Positions 1-5,980 are shown, numbered from the stretch's first letter. The stretch is DNA of 6,179 nucleotides from Verrucomicrobiota bacterium (GCA_003219995.1 QHRC01000082.1:1-6179); one strand, 5' to 3'. A program made the numbers and translations. The notes: generated by a model not told the origin, from the letters alone.

Positions 1-107
1 CTATCGACTTTGTAGCGCAGGCCGGGAATAGCTTCGAGCTGATGATCCAACTCCAGGACCTTGTCCAAGTCTCGCAGTCCAGCCGCATAAACTTCCAATT
101 CGATCAT
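1..107 (-). CDS. 5' end of a small hypothetical protein gene (runs off the window)
   Basis: A minus-strand reading frame starts at ATG 107-105 and stays open for 35 codons to the window edge. The visible peptide begins MIELEVYAAGLRDLDKVLEL and ends near PGLRYKVD. The pattern is a short beta strand (residues 2-7), an amphipathic helix rich in Leu, Asp and Glu (about 11-26) and a second strand (about 30-35). That would fit the first half of a small ferredoxin-like beta-alpha-beta domain, as in metal chaperones, but I see no metal-binding CxxC and do not recognise the family. The frame also stays open upstream of this ATG, but I see no better start there and no clear ribosome binding site. It is divergent from the lipoprotein gene at 298. 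The coding call rests on the protein-like composition and periodicity of the peptide; the function is unknown. Confidence 0.55.
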   Translation of the reverse strand, partial: MIELEVYAAGLRDLDKVLELDHQLEAIPGLRYKVD

Positions 108-160
108 TCGGCGGAAGTTTACGAGTGGGACGAAAACGATGCAACGGTTTAACGTTATTA

Positions 161-218
161 TAGGGCGGTCATTTTGACCGCCGGGCTTAAATATTTGGCG
201 TCGAAGATCGCCGCCCTA
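161..218. repeat. Nested palindromic REP-like repeat in the divergent spacer
   Basis: The outer arms TAGGGCGG (161-168) and CCGCCCTA (211-218) are exact inverted copies. Inside lies a strong hairpin with 8-bp arms GGCGGTCA (164-171) and TGACCGCC (175-182) and a TTT loop. A weaker stem, GGCG (197-200) with CGCC (209-212), follows. The AT-rich centre contains the palindrome AAATATTT (189-196). The left arm can therefore pair locally or with the far end, giving two alternative folds. GC-rich arms with two hairpins and no coding frame resemble REP or REPIN elements. I see no transposase nearby. It sits between two divergent genes and might affect the transcription of either. Confidence 0.6.
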
Positions 219-237
219 CAAAACGGAACGCCCAACG

Positions 238-254
238 TTTGCGCGACGCGCAAA
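238..254. promoter_or_regulatory. Perfect 17-bp dyad, possible operator
   Basis: TTTGCGCG (238-245) and CGCGCAAA (247-254) are exact inverted copies around a single A at 246. The site ends 43 bp before the lipoprotein start at 298 and lies between divergent genes, a typical operator position. An odd-length dyad with a one-base centre is better suited to a dimeric protein than to an RNA hairpin, although a 7-bp stem with a GAC loop is also possible. A TTGCGC / GATAAA pair (239-244 and 260-265, 15-bp spacer) overlaps it as a very weak promoter candidate for the plus strand. The regulator is unknown. Confidence 0.3.
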
Positions 255-297
255 GCTGCGATAAAAGATGTCGATTCGGTAATGGTCGATCTTACGA

Positions 298-792
298 ATG
301 AAACGCGCGGTTCAATTCCTTTTTCGGATCGAGGTTTTTCTTGGCGCTCTTTTTTTTACCGGTTGCGAAACTGTGCCGGAAGGAATTCAGCAGGCGAGGA
401 TTGCGATGGCGCAAAACATCCAGGCGGAGCCGCTCGGCGATTATTTTATCGGACGCCGTTATTACAAACCGGACTTCAAGTTTTGGGGTTACGTGCGTCG
501 GCCGGGTCAGCCGTGGAGCACGGCGCAATTGGTGATGTTGAATGAAAAACAAAAACTAGCGCCCGATCGCGAACAATTGAAGTTCGGCAGCGACAACAAT
601 TACGAATACAAACTCTACGGCGACTTCAGCGGCGACAGAGTTTACGAGCCGGCCAGCAACACTATCTATCCGGAGTTTATTCTGAAAGGTTACGAATTGA
701 CCTCGACGAATCCGACGCCAATTTTCAAAAGTCAGTACAGCGGCCGGGCCCAGGCGGCGGAAAGTCGCTATCAGATCGAGAAGCCGGAGTAA
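298..792 (+). CDS. Predicted small lipoprotein of unknown function
   Basis: This encodes a 164-residue protein. The N-terminus has a basic start (MKR), a hydrophobic core (about residues 6-20) and a lipobox-like FFTGC with the lipidated Cys at position 23. This is a type II signal peptide, although Phe at -3 is not the commonest residue. Glu at +2 suggests outer-membrane sorting by the E. coli rule, which may not hold here. The mature part, about 142 residues, is rich in Tyr, Phe and Gln, with a striking segment near residues 53-70 (DYFIGRRYY, then FWGYVRRPGQPW) and no further Cys or membrane helix. I do not recognise a named domain. The start codon fits the signal peptide; the ribosome binding site is weak. 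An 8-T run (350-357) falls within the signal-peptide codons. The gene is followed by a repeat and then xerC on the same strand, with 90 bp between them. Confidence 0.7.
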   Translation: MKRAVQFLFRIEVFLGALFFTGCETVPEGIQQARIAMAQNIQAEPLGDYFIGRRYYKPDFKFWGYVRRPGQPWSTAQLVMLNEKQKLAPDREQLKFGSDNNYEYKLYGDFSGDRVYEPASNTIYPEFILKGYELTSTNPTPIFKSQYSGRAQAAESRYQIEKPE

Positions 793-804
793 ATAATTGC
801 CTCT

Positions 805-888
805 TGTCATGTCGAACGGAGTCGAGACATCTCGATGCGAAATCGTTCGGCAAGATCGCGGGATTCCTCGACTTTGCTCGGAATGACA
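805..888. repeat. REPIN-like inverted-repeat element, copy 1 (upstream of xerC)
   Basis: Two 30-bp arms, TGTCATGTCGAACGGAGTCG... (805-834) and the inverted copy ending CTCGGAATGACA (859-888), match at 22 of 30 positions by hand alignment. They enclose a 24-bp centre (835-858). Each arm also folds on itself: ATGTC (809-813) pairs with GACAT (826-830), and ATTCC (863-867) pairs with GGAAT (880-884). A second copy in the same orientation lies at 1773-1856. The element fills nearly the whole spacer between the lipoprotein gene and xerC, and its last bases include the likely xerC start codon at 883. The structure, two inverted hairpin units, resembles REPINs, but the mobilising enzyme is not in the window. 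Confidence 0.75.
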
Positions 889-1767
889 AAAGATCCGCTC
901 GCCGGGGAATTTTTGCGTTATCTCGCGGTGGAGAGGAACGCATCGCCGCGCACGCTCAAGGCCTATCGGCAGGCGCTGGAGACCTTTCGCGCTAAAAACA
1001 AAACGCCGTGGAAAAAATGCACGGCCGACGATTTTCGCGACTATCTGTTTACGCTGATGAAGCGCGCGCAAGCGCGGTCCTACGTTCGCCTGCAGTTTTC
1101 TGCGCTGCGAAGCTTCTATCGATTTTTAACCGAGCGAAAAAAATTGCGTCGCGATCCGGTGCGCGAGCTGCAACTGCCAAAGGCTGGCAAGAAACTTCCA
1201 CTGGTGCTCACGAAACTGCAAATCGAGGAGCTGCTCGCTGCGCCGCTCAAGATCGCGAAGAATCGCGCTGCGCCGGTTTGGATGCCGTTACGCGACGTCG
1301 CGATTATGGAGCTTTTTTACAGCAGCGGTTTACGCTTGAGCGAACTGGCCGACCTCGATGTTGCCGATGTCGACCTTTACACGGAATCAGCGCGCGTTTT
1401 CGGCAAGGGCCGTAGAGAACGTATTTGTCCGGTTGGTTTTCCGGCGCTCGAGGCAATCTCGCGGTATCGGGCGGTGGCGAACGTGCATTCCGGGCCGCTC
1501 TTTATAAATAAATTGCGCAAAAGGATCTCACCGCGTTCGATCTGGCTAATTTTGAAGCGCTATCTGCGGCACACATCGATTCCTATTTCGATCAGTCCGC
1601 ACAAATTGCGTCACAGTTTTGCCACGCACATGTTGGATCGCGGCGCTGATCTGCGCAGCGTGCAAGCGTTGCTCGGCCACGCCAGTCTTTCTACGACGCA
1701 AATTTACACACATGTTACCGTCGAGCGGCTAAAGAAAGCCTACGCGGACGCGCACCCTCGGGCGTAA
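883..1767 (+). CDS. xerC: Tyrosine recombinase XerC (site-specific, chromosome dimer resolution)
   Basis: This 294-residue protein has the usual length of XerC/XerD. The N-terminal SAM-like core-binding domain covers about residues 4-85 (LRYLAVERNASPRTLKAY region), and the catalytic domain about 105-290. All six active-site residues are visible: Arg151 (SSGLRLSEL), Lys175 (FGKGRRER), His240 and Arg243 (HKLRH), His266 (LLGHASLSTTQ) and the nucleophile Tyr275 (QIYTHV). Xer recombinases resolve chromosome dimers at dif sites near the terminus, working with FtsK. I chose ATG 883 because the frame upstream to ATG 835 only translates the repeat (SARSRDSSTLLG) and would give an abnormal 310-residue protein. 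There is no good ribosome binding site before either start. XerD rather than XerC cannot be excluded, and a single-Xer system is possible. The gene is convergent with clpC, with 7 bases between the stop codons. Confidence 0.93.
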   Translation: MTKDPLAGEFLRYLAVERNASPRTLKAYRQALETFRAKNKTPWKKCTADDFRDYLFTLMKRAQARSYVRLQFSALRSFYRFLTERKKLRRDPVRELQLPKAGKKLPLVLTKLQIEELLAAPLKIAKNRAAPVWMPLRDVAIMELFYSSGLRLSELADLDVADVDLYTESARVFGKGRRERICPVGFPALEAISRYRAVANVHSGPLFINKLRKRISPRSIWLILKRYLRHTSIPISISPHKLRHSFATHMLDRGADLRSVQALLGHASLSTTQIYTHVTVERLKKAYADAHPRA

Positions 1768-1772
1768 TTGAC

Positions 1773-1856
1773 TGTCATTCCGAGCAAAATCGAGGAGCCC
1801 GTTGCGAAAGCTTTACGGTAGCATCGTGGGATCCTTCGACTTCGCTCACGATCGGC
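1773..1856. repeat. REPIN-like inverted-repeat element, copy 2 (overlaps the 3' end of clpC)
   Basis: This is a diverged direct copy of the element at 805-888, matching it at about two-thirds of positions by hand alignment over the full 84 bp, including the centre (TGCGAAA, CGG, ATCG and GGGAT blocks). The left arm begins TGTCATTCCGAGCAAAATCG at 1773, and the right arm, with core TCGACTTCGCTC, ends at 1856. It starts 6 bases after the xerC stop and covers the end of clpC, providing that gene's stop codon (1775-1777) and its last 27 or so codons. Lying between convergent genes, its hairpins could also work as a bidirectional terminator, but no T-tract is seen. Confidence 0.7.
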
Positions 1857-3418
1857 TCCGCCAGTTTCTTTTTCGGCACGTCGGATTGGAAAACAAGCTT
1901 TCCATCTTGGGCCGTGACTTGGACTTTGACGCCGGCCTTGACGTTGCCGCGCAGAATTTCTTCCGCGAGCGGATCTTCAAGGTAACGCTCGACCGCGCGC
2001 CGCATCGGACGCGCGCCGTAATTTGGATCGTAACCTTTTTCGATCACAAACTCGTGCGCTGCGGTGTCGAGCACGATCTCGATCTCTTTCAGCTTGAGCC
2101 GGCCTTTCACCTTCGCCACCTCAAGATCGACAATGCGCATTAAGTCCGGCTTCCCGAGCGAGTGGAAGACGATGATTTCGTCGAGCCGATTGAGAAACTC
2201 GGGTTTAAAGACACGCTTGGTTTCTTCCATGATCTTGTCACGCATCGAATCGTAATCGTGTCCTTCGCGCGGCGCGCCGAAACCCATCACCGTTTGCTTC
2301 TTGAGCAACTCGGCACCCACGTTGGAAGTCATTATGATAATCGTGTTTCGAAAATCGATCTTTCGACCTAACGAATCGGTAATTTTCCCGTCTTCGAGAA
2401 TTTGCAGCAGCAGATGCATCACGTCGGGATGCGCCTTTTCAATTTCGTCGAAGAGAACCACCGAGTAGGGCCGGCGCCGCACGGCCTCCGAAAGCTGGCC
2501 GCCCTCTTCGTAGCCGACATAGCCCGGCGGTGAGCCGATCAGTCGCGAGGCGGTGAACTTTTCCATGTACTCCGACATGTCGATCTGAATGAGCGCGTCG
2601 GAATCGCCGAACATGAATTCCGCCAGTGTGCGTGCCAGATAGGTTTTGCCGACGCCAGTCGGGCCGAGAAAGACAAACGAGCCGATCGGGCGTTTCGGAT
2701 CTTTCAGATCGGCGCGGGAGCGGCGCAACGCTTTGCTGATAGCGGTGACCGCTTCATCCTGGCCGATGACGCGCAGTTTCAACTCCGACTCCATCTTGAG
2801 CAACTTTTGCATTTCCTCCTGCTCCATTCGCTGGAGAGGCACGCCGGTCACTTTGGAGATGATGTGCATCATGTCATCGGCCGTGACGACGACTTGTTTT
2901 TCTTCGCGTTCCTCGCGCCATTTCGCCAAAATTGTATCGAGCTTTTCCTTGGTTTGCTTTTCCCGGTCGCGAAGGGCGGCCGCTTTTTCAAAATCCTGCG
3001 CTTTGATAGCCGCTTCCTTTTCCAGCCGGATCCCTTCGATCTCTTTCTCGATTTCCTTCACATCCGGCGGCCGCGTCATCGCATTGATGCGTGCCCGTGC
3101 GCCCGCTTCATCCATCACGTCGATGGCTTTATCGGGGAGAAAACGGCCGGTGATATATCGCTCTGAAAACTTGACCGCCGTCTCGAGCGCTTCGTCGGTG
3201 AGCTTGGCCTTGTGATGCGCTTCATATTTTGGCCGCAACCCTTTCAAAATCTCGATTGCTTCATCGATAGTGGGCGCATCGACCTTAACTGTTTGGAAAC
3301 GACGCTCGAGCGCGGCATCCTTCTCGATGTACTTGCGATATTCGTTCATCGTCGTCGCGCCAACACACTGCAGTTCGCCGCGGCTCAAAGCCGGCTTGAT
3401 AATGTTGGAAGCGTCCAT
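1775..3418 (-). CDS. clpC: ClpC C-terminal fragment (rest of D1, UVR domain, D2)
   Basis: This 547-codon frame starts at ATG 3418 ([16 protein letters not shown]), just after the D1 Walker B and pore-loop region of an intact ClpC. It holds the D1 sensor (GATT, 20-23) and Arg finger area (ERR, 38-40), and a UVR-type coiled middle domain (about 128-163) that in the family binds MecA-type adaptors. It also has a complete D2: Walker A GPTGVGKT (252-259), Walker B VVLFDE (320-325), sensor 1 TSN (364-366), Arg411, and sensor 2 GAR (468-470). MGF at 378-380 occupies the place of the VGF/IGF ClpP-docking loop. From about residue 521 ([10 protein letters not shown] to the end) the peptide is translated repeat rather than ClpC. 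GAAGG (3427-3423) lies 4 bases before the ATG, so initiation there is conceivable, but more likely this is the downstream part of a broken gene. Confidence 0.75.
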   Translation of the reverse strand: MDASNIIKPALSRGELQCVGATTMNEYRKYIEKDAALERRFQTVKVDAPTIDEAIEILKGLRPKYEAHHKAKLTDEALETAVKFSERYITGRFLPDKAIDVMDEAGARARINAMTRPPDVKEIEKEIEGIRLEKEAAIKAQDFEKAAALRDREKQTKEKLDTILAKWREEREEKQVVVTADDMMHIISKVTGVPLQRMEQEEMQKLLKMESELKLRVIGQDEAVTAISKALRRSRADLKDPKRPIGSFVFLGPTGVGKTYLARTLAEFMFGDSDALIQIDMSEYMEKFTASRLIGSPPGYVGYEEGGQLSEAVRRRPYSVVLFDEIEKAHPDVMHLLLQILEDGKITDSLGRKIDFRNTIIIMTSNVGAELLKKQTVMGFGAPREGHDYDSMRDKIMEETKRVFKPEFLNRLDEIIVFHSLGKPDLMRIVDLEVAKVKGRLKLKEIEIVLDTAAHEFVIEKGYDPNYGARPMRRAVERYLEDPLAEEILRGNVKAGVKVQVTAQDGKLVFQSDVPKKKLAEPIVSEVEGSHDATVKLSQRAPRFCSE

Positions 3419-4281
3419 GGCGCCTTCGGCCGAGCCCGCACCGACGATGGTGTGCAGCTCGTCGACTCGTCCATTACCGCTTTGATGCGCTCTTCAAACT
3501 GGCCACGATACTTGGTTCCGGCCACCATCAATGCGAGATCGAGCGTGACCACTCGTTTGTCGCGCAATAGTTCCGGCACATTGCCATTCGCAATCTCCTG
3601 GGCGAGACCTTCCGCGATCGCGGTCTTGCCGACACCAGCTTCTCCGATCAACACCGGGTTGTTCTTTGTCCGGCGGCAAAGCACTTGAATGACGCGCTCG
3701 ATTTCATTGTGGCGCCCGATCACCGGGTCGAGCTCGTCTTTTTTCGCCAAGTCGGTGAGATCGCGGCCAAAGGCACGAAGCGCGGGGGTCTTGACATCTT
3801 TCTTGGTCGGTTCGCCGCCTTCCTGCTCGGATTCAGGGGGCGTGAAATTAGGGTCGAGCTCTTTAAGAATCTCATTTCGCGTCCGCTCGATATCGACTTC
3901 AAGGCTCTTGAGCACGCGCGCCGCAACGCCTTCACCTTCGCGCAAAAGGCCGAGCAAAATGTGTTCGGTGCCAACGTAGGAATGATTGAGCGCCTTGGCT
4001 TCTTTACCGGCAAGGGCGAGCACTTTTTTCACTCGCGGAGTGTAGGGGATGTTGCCTACCATCTTGGTTTCGGGTCCGGAGCCAACCTGCTTTTCCACTT
4101 CCATGCGCACGGTCTCAAGATCGAGCCCCATTTTCTGCAAAACGTTCACCGCCACGCCCTGCCCCAGTTTGATCAGACCAAGAAGCAGATGCTCCGTGCC
4201 CACGTAATTGTGATTGAACCGGTCGGCCTCCTTGCGAGCAAGCGCCAGGACTTGTTGAGCGCGCGGAGTAAAATTATTCAT
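3385..4281 (-). CDS. clpC: ClpC N-terminal fragment (N domain and first part of D1)
   Basis: Starting from ATG 4281 this frame has 298 codons, of which the first 272 match ClpC. Residues 1-145 form the N domain with its two repeats, each marked by the phrase YVGTEHxLLGL (26-36 and 102-112), which receives adaptors and substrates. D1 begins near 165 and includes Walker A GEAGVGKT (213-220) and the pore-loop segment [11 protein letters not shown] (255-265). After Glu272 the reading frame leaves the family sequence, running through 26 unrelated residues ([12 protein letters not shown]...) to a stop at 3385-3387. A product this short would keep substrate-binding and ATP-binding parts but lack Walker B, so it should not hydrolyse ATP. 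It overlaps the C-terminal fragment by 34 bases. Starting at 4308 would add nine residues, MVRLPGRRT. Confidence 0.75.
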   Translation of the reverse strand: MNNFTPRAQQVLALARKEADRFNHNYVGTEHLLLGLIKLGQGVAVNVLQKMGLDLETVRMEVEKQVGSGPETKMVGNIPYTPRVKKVLALAGKEAKALNHSYVGTEHILLGLLREGEGVAARVLKSLEVDIERTRNEILKELDPNFTPPESEQEGGEPTKKDVKTPALRAFGRDLTDLAKKDELDPVIGRHNEIERVIQVLCRRTKNNPVLIGEAGVGKTAIAEGLAQEIANGNVPELLRDKRVVTLDLALMVAGTKYRGQFEERIKAVMDESTSCTPSSVRARPKAPWTLPTLSSRL

Positions 4282-5398
4282 CGTTCGACGGCCCGGCAGC
4301 CGAACCATTGCCCGACTCCCTCGCCATTTTACTGATATCAGGTTTAGGGAAGACTTTCAAACGCTCCCGGATAATTTGCGCGCGAAGATGATCGCGTTCT
4401 TCCGCGTTCAGCTTTTGCTGCGAGCTTTTTTGTAAATGGGCCGGCTGGGTGTCGATGAACAGTTCGTCGATCGGTAGACGCCGATCTTCCGGAAACGCAC
4501 CGAGATCGACGCCCAGTTTGATGATCGACAATAAATTGAGCGCTTCTTTCGACGTCATGGCGTGCGCGTAAGTCAAGACGCCGTAAGCGCGGCCGATCTG
4601 ATCCCAAAGTGTGTTCGATTTTTTCTGGATCAAGACCTGGCGCGCGTCGTGTTCTTTTTCGATGATCGTCTCAATCACTTTACTCAGGCGACTGATGATT
4701 TCGTCTTCCTTCTCGCCGAGGGTCGTCTGGTTTGAGATTTGGAAAAGGTTGCCCATTGCCTCTGTGCCTTCGCCATAAAGGCCGCGCACGGCGAGACCGA
4801 TTTTGCTGACCGCTTGAATTACTTGATTAATCAGCTCGCTTAAAACGAGACCGGGCAGGTGCAACATCGCGGAAGCGCGCATACCGGTGCCGACATTCGT
4901 CGGGCATGCCGTCAGATATCCAAGGCGCTGATCGTAGGCGAACTCCAATTTGTGCTCGAGCGTGCTATCCAGCTTATCGACCAGTTTGAACGCGGCTTTG
5001 AGTTGCAAGCCCGAGCGGATCGATTGCATCCGCAAATGATCTTCTTCGTTGATCATGATGCTGAGCGTCTGGCGGCGATTCATCACCACCGCGCTCCCCA
5101 CACTTTTGGCGGCGTGCTCGCGGCTAATCAGATGCCGCTCGACCAAAACCTGCTTTTCCAGCGCGGAGAGGTCTTGCAGCGATTCTGAAAATGAATCCTG
5201 CATTTCGGAAAGCTCTTCTACGCGCGGCTTGATCAGATCGAGAATCGCCATGCGCTCGGCCTTTTTTGCCCAGCCGGGAAAAGCGCGATCGCGCAGATTG
5301 CGCGCGATCCGTACGCGGCTGCTGATCACAATTTGATGGTGCGGACCTTCGCCACGAAGCCATTCTCCGCCAGTGGACATGATATTGGAGAATTTCAC
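4274..5398 (-). CDS. mcsB: Protein-arginine kinase McsB
   Basis: This 374-residue protein belongs to the ATP:guanido phosphotransferase family. McsB phosphorylates arginines on proteins, marking them for ClpCP, and acts with the activator McsA. Visible motifs are the ATP-binding Arg cluster SSRVRIARN (26-34), the catalytic acidic motif NEEDH (117-121), the family Cys in ACPTNVGTG (Cys165), and Arg174 and Arg205 in the nucleotide region. Near the C-terminus, RDHLRA (335-340) matches the RDxxRA phosphoarginine-pocket motif of bacterial McsB. I chose GTG 5398-5396 because it overlaps the mcsA stop as GTGA and gives an N-terminus ([18 protein letters not shown]) that aligns with other McsB starts. 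ATG 5380 would give 368 residues. An in-frame extension further upstream only reads mcsA in the wrong frame. The gene ends 8 bases inside clpC. No catalytic defect is visible. Confidence 0.93.
   Translation of the reverse strand: MKFSNIMSTGGEWLRGEGPHHQIVISSRVRIARNLRDRAFPGWAKKAERMAILDLIKPRVEELSEMQDSFSESLQDLSALEKQVLVERHLISREHAAKSVGSAVVMNRRQTLSIMINEEDHLRMQSIRSGLQLKAAFKLVDKLDSTLEHKLEFAYDQRLGYLTACPTNVGTGMRASAMLHLPGLVLSELINQVIQAVSKIGLAVRGLYGEGTEAMGNLFQISNQTTLGEKEDEIISRLSKVIETIIEKEHDARQVLIQKKSNTLWDQIGRAYGVLTYAHAMTSKEALNLLSIIKLGVDLGAFPEDRRLPIDELFIDTQPAHLQKSSQQKLNAEERDHLRAQIIRERLKVFPKPDISKMARESGNGSAAGPSNDE
4316..4322 (-). promoter_or_regulatory. Shine-Dalgarno-like GAGGGAG before the alternative clpC start
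   Basis: Read on the minus strand, GAGGGAG lies 7 bases before ATG 4308 and 34 bases before ATG 4281. The spacing is ideal for 4308, which would prefix MVRLPGRRT to the usual ClpC N-terminus. The purines also encode Arg-Glu in the mcsB tail (MARES), so the match may be chance. It is the clearest ribosome-binding-site-like sequence near any start in the window. Confidence 0.3.
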
Positions 5399-5892
5399 GG
5401 TGAATTGGCGAGCTGGTGCTCGAGTTGTTTGATTTGGTCGCGCAGCGAGGCGGCTGTCTCGTAATTCTCGTCGGCGACGGCTTTTTCCAGACTTTTGGTC
5501 AATGTGCGCATACGATCGCTTAATTCCATGACGCGATGCGCGCGTTGCGGTAATTTGCCGACGTGCTCCGTGCCTTTGTGCATCGCCTTGAGCAGCGTGT
5601 TTAAGCCTTCGGCAAAGGTAACGTAACAGGCGCTGCATCCGAGCCGTCCGGTCTTCTTGAAATCCGCCTGCGTGAATCCACATACCGGACATTTCTGAGT
5701 CGGCGCACCCTTCTCGATTTCTTCCGCGGCGCCAATGCCGAGTAATAAATCGGCGAGCGCGAATCCAGTCGGGTCCTGCACGCCTTTTTCTTTAGAGCAA
5801 GCGTCGCAGAGATTCACTTTCTGCATCTTGCCCTCCAGGATTTGGGTCAGGAAGACAGTCGCATCATTGCATTTGCAAACGTCGCACAACAT
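5395..5892 (-). CDS. mcsA: McsA, zinc-binding activator of the arginine kinase McsB (UvrB/UvrC-motif protein)
   Basis: This 165-residue protein has a typical McsA size. Four CxxC pairs, at Cys3/6, Cys29/32, Cys68/71 and Cys86/89, make two zinc-binding halves joined by a linker with a hydrophobic stretch (about 44-55). The C-terminal UVR motif, about residues 125-163 (EKAVADENYETAASLRDQIK core), is a helical hairpin found in UvrB, ClpC and McsA. In Firmicutes McsA binds and activates McsB; the same role here is inference from sequence and gene order. ATG 5892 puts the first CxxC at the extreme N-terminus, as in relatives. No strong ribosome binding site precedes it. The stop codon overlaps the mcsB GTG start, so the two are probably translationally coupled and made in step. 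The gene follows ilvE after 88 bp and no ctsR gene precedes it. Confidence 0.92.
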   Translation of the reverse strand: MLCDVCKCNDATVFLTQILEGKMQKVNLCDACSKEKGVQDPTGFALADLLLGIGAAEEIEKGAPTQKCPVCGFTQADFKKTGRLGCSACYVTFAEGLNTLLKAMHKGTEHVGKLPQRAHRVMELSDRMRTLTKSLEKAVADENYETAASLRDQIKQLEHQLANSP

Positions 5893-5901
5893 TTCGTTTT
5901 A

Positions 5902-5931
5902 ATTAGACCTTAAACCGCGAGAAAAATTCAA
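5902..5931 (-). promoter_or_regulatory. Candidate sigma-70-type promoter for mcsA-mcsB-clpC
   Basis: On the minus strand, TTGAAT (5931-5926) and TCTAAT (5907-5902) are separated by 18 bp. They match the -35 and -10 consensus at 4 and 5 of 6 positions. Transcription would start near 5895, only a few bases before the mcsA ATG at 5892, so the message would be almost leaderless, which agrees with the lack of a ribosome binding site. I see no CtsR heptad repeat, no CIRCE and no sigma-32 box. The short AT-rich sequence could match by chance. Confidence 0.3.
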
Positions 5932-5961
5932 CCCCGAATCTCGTTGAGCACCTTCCGCGCC

Positions 5962-5980
5962 GGATCGATCCTGCCAGGAT
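5962..5980. other. Overlapping palindromes just after the ilvE stop, weak terminator candidate
   Basis: GGATCGATCC (5962-5971) is a perfect 10-bp palindrome. It overlaps a small hairpin, ATCCT (5968-5972) with AGGAT (5976-5980), whose base touches the ilvE stop codon. The two folds exclude each other. Neither is followed by a T-tract on the minus strand, so an intrinsic terminator is doubtful. The position between ilvE and the mcsA promoter candidate is the only reason to record it. Confidence 0.2.

Larger units (their letters stand above)
1775..4281 (-). pseudogene. clpC: clpC, AAA+ unfoldase of the ClpCP protease, frameshifted by an internal deletion
   Basis: Together the two frames cover a whole ClpC: N domain, D1 with Walker A, UVR middle domain, D2, and the ClpP-binding loop. 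Family members read KAVMDE, then about 11 residues of the form (V/I)RxxxNIILFI, then DELHT. Here the sequence passes directly from GACGAG (3471-3466) through TC to a second GACGAG (3463-3458), so about 31 bp are missing. The intact gene would have 845 codons plus stop, a normal ClpC length; 31 is not a multiple of three, so the frame is lost. The deletion takes the hydrophobic strand of the D1 Walker B, which frameshifting could not restore. The gene follows mcsB with an 8-base overlap (ATGAATAA). The start at 4281 gives the family-typical [13 protein letters not shown] 4308, 7 bases after GAGGGAG, is an alternative. Mutation or assembly error cannot be told apart here. Confidence 0.85.

Noticed and set aside
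350..357. Run of eight T in the lipoprotein signal-peptide codons, as a phase-variation switch
   Set aside because: Eight T is short, and the run encodes Phe in a hydrophobic core, where such runs are expected. Nothing else suggests phase variation.
174..545. Open frame of 123 codons on the plus strand overlapping the lipoprotein gene
   Set aside because: It starts inside the palindromic repeat and runs in another frame through the lipoprotein gene. The peptide has no domain or signal sequence, while the 298-792 frame has a lipobox.
556..1071. Open minus-strand frame of 171 codons under the lipoprotein and xerC genes
   Set aside because: It is antisense to two well-supported genes and includes translated repeat. 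Its Arg-rich and Phe-rich composition is that of a shadow frame.
883..1767. xerC as the transposase or integrase that moves the flanking repeats
   Set aside because: REPIN-type elements are linked to Y1 (RAYT) enzymes, and this protein looks like a standard Xer recombinase of normal length. No dif-like or att-like core was recognised in the repeats.
3685..4335. Open plus-strand frame of 216 codons opposite clpC
   Set aside because: It is antisense to conserved ClpC N-domain and D1 codons and has no recognisable domain. Long antisense frames are common opposite GC-rich genes.
5399..5692. N-terminal extension of the mcsB frame to ATG 5692
   Set aside because: The extra 98 codons lie wholly within mcsA in another frame and read as Arg-rich noise. 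McsB similarity begins at about the GTG at 5398.
5893..5940. CtsR, CIRCE or sigma-32 site before mcsA
   Set aside because: The nearest match, GGTTGAA and GGTTTAA, is spaced by 10 bases instead of the 3 used by CtsR heptads. No CIRCE dyad and no CCCCAT-type -10 box are seen.
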